A program made the translations under genes and the position numbers. Under the pieces are notes generated by a model that was not told where the DNA came from, did not search any database, and saw only the letters and a program-made list of their open reading frames with translations. This document shows, piece by piece, positions 63,964 through 64,000 of a stretch of DNA of 64,000 nucleotides; the stretch's first letter is position 1; each line of letters begins with the position of its first letter. Source of the stretch: Bradyrhizobium barranii subsp. apii (lineage in GTDB: Bacteria > Pseudomonadota > Alphaproteobacteria > Rhizobiales > Xanthobacteraceae); contig NZ_CP096255.1 in assembly GCF_011516635.5 (NCBI RefSeq), positions 7,624,501 to 7,688,500 of the forward strand, read 5' to 3'.

Positions 63964-64000
63964 CCCGGTGTCGTAGGGTGGGCAAAGGCGCAACGCGCCG

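Overview
The window looks like chromosomal DNA of an alphaproteobacterium of the Rhizobiales, most likely Bradyrhizobium or a close relative. This is inferred from the high GC content, frequent GTG and TTG starts, a palindromic 'GTCATTCCCCGCGAA' intergenic repeat, a bacterial transglutaminase-like cysteine peptidase, and the mix of IS630, IS21, IS91, IS5 and IS1380 elements. No RNA gene or CRISPR array was seen.

Positions 1-10.9 kb hold mostly housekeeping and metabolic genes. They are a Rieske oxygenase / GntR regulator / ferredoxin reductase operon of vanillate-demethylase type with two candidate operators, phosphoglucomutase, a secreted alpha/beta hydrolase, an OmpR-type response regulator, an acyltransferase, a metallo-beta-lactamase-fold hydrolase, an aldose epimerase-like protein and UDP-glucose dehydrogenase.

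Positions 11-44.6 kb and 50.9-54.7 kb form one large exopolysaccharide (EPS) locus of Wzx/Wzy type. It encodes nucleotide-sugar supply (UDP-GlcA, UDP-GalA and GDP-fucose by Ugd, a UDP-glucuronate 4-epimerase-like enzyme, Gmd and Fcl), five GT4/GT1-type glycosyltransferases (one frameshifted), two flippases, a Wzy-like polymerase, and a second polymerase-like domain fused to an acyltransferase. It also encodes acyl- and acetyltransferases, a methyltransferase, a Wza-like export lipoprotein, a Wzc-like copolymerase/tyrosine kinase and the initiating sugar-phosphate transferase. Three exported glycosidase-like proteins lie in the locus. One is about 1450 residues long, with five 161-162 residue repeats and an RTX-type C-terminus. 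A transglutaminase-like peptidase sits between two paralogous exported proteins of unknown function.

Positions 44.65-50.87 kb are a nested insertion. An IS630 element landed in the stop codon of the last gene of the wzc operon, and was itself interrupted by an IS21 element and by an IS91-type element. Positions 54.93-61.59 kb are almost wholly insertion sequences: an IS5/IS1182-like element, a second nearly identical IS91 copy, an IS427-type IS5 element and an IS1380 element. Removing these with their target duplications joins the EPS locus to a ribbon-helix-helix protein gene and mutL, which close the window.

Three single-base frameshifts were seen: in a glycosyltransferase, in one of the paralogous exported proteins, and in IS91 copy 1. 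All lie in short runs or repeats, so sequencing error cannot be excluded for any of them.
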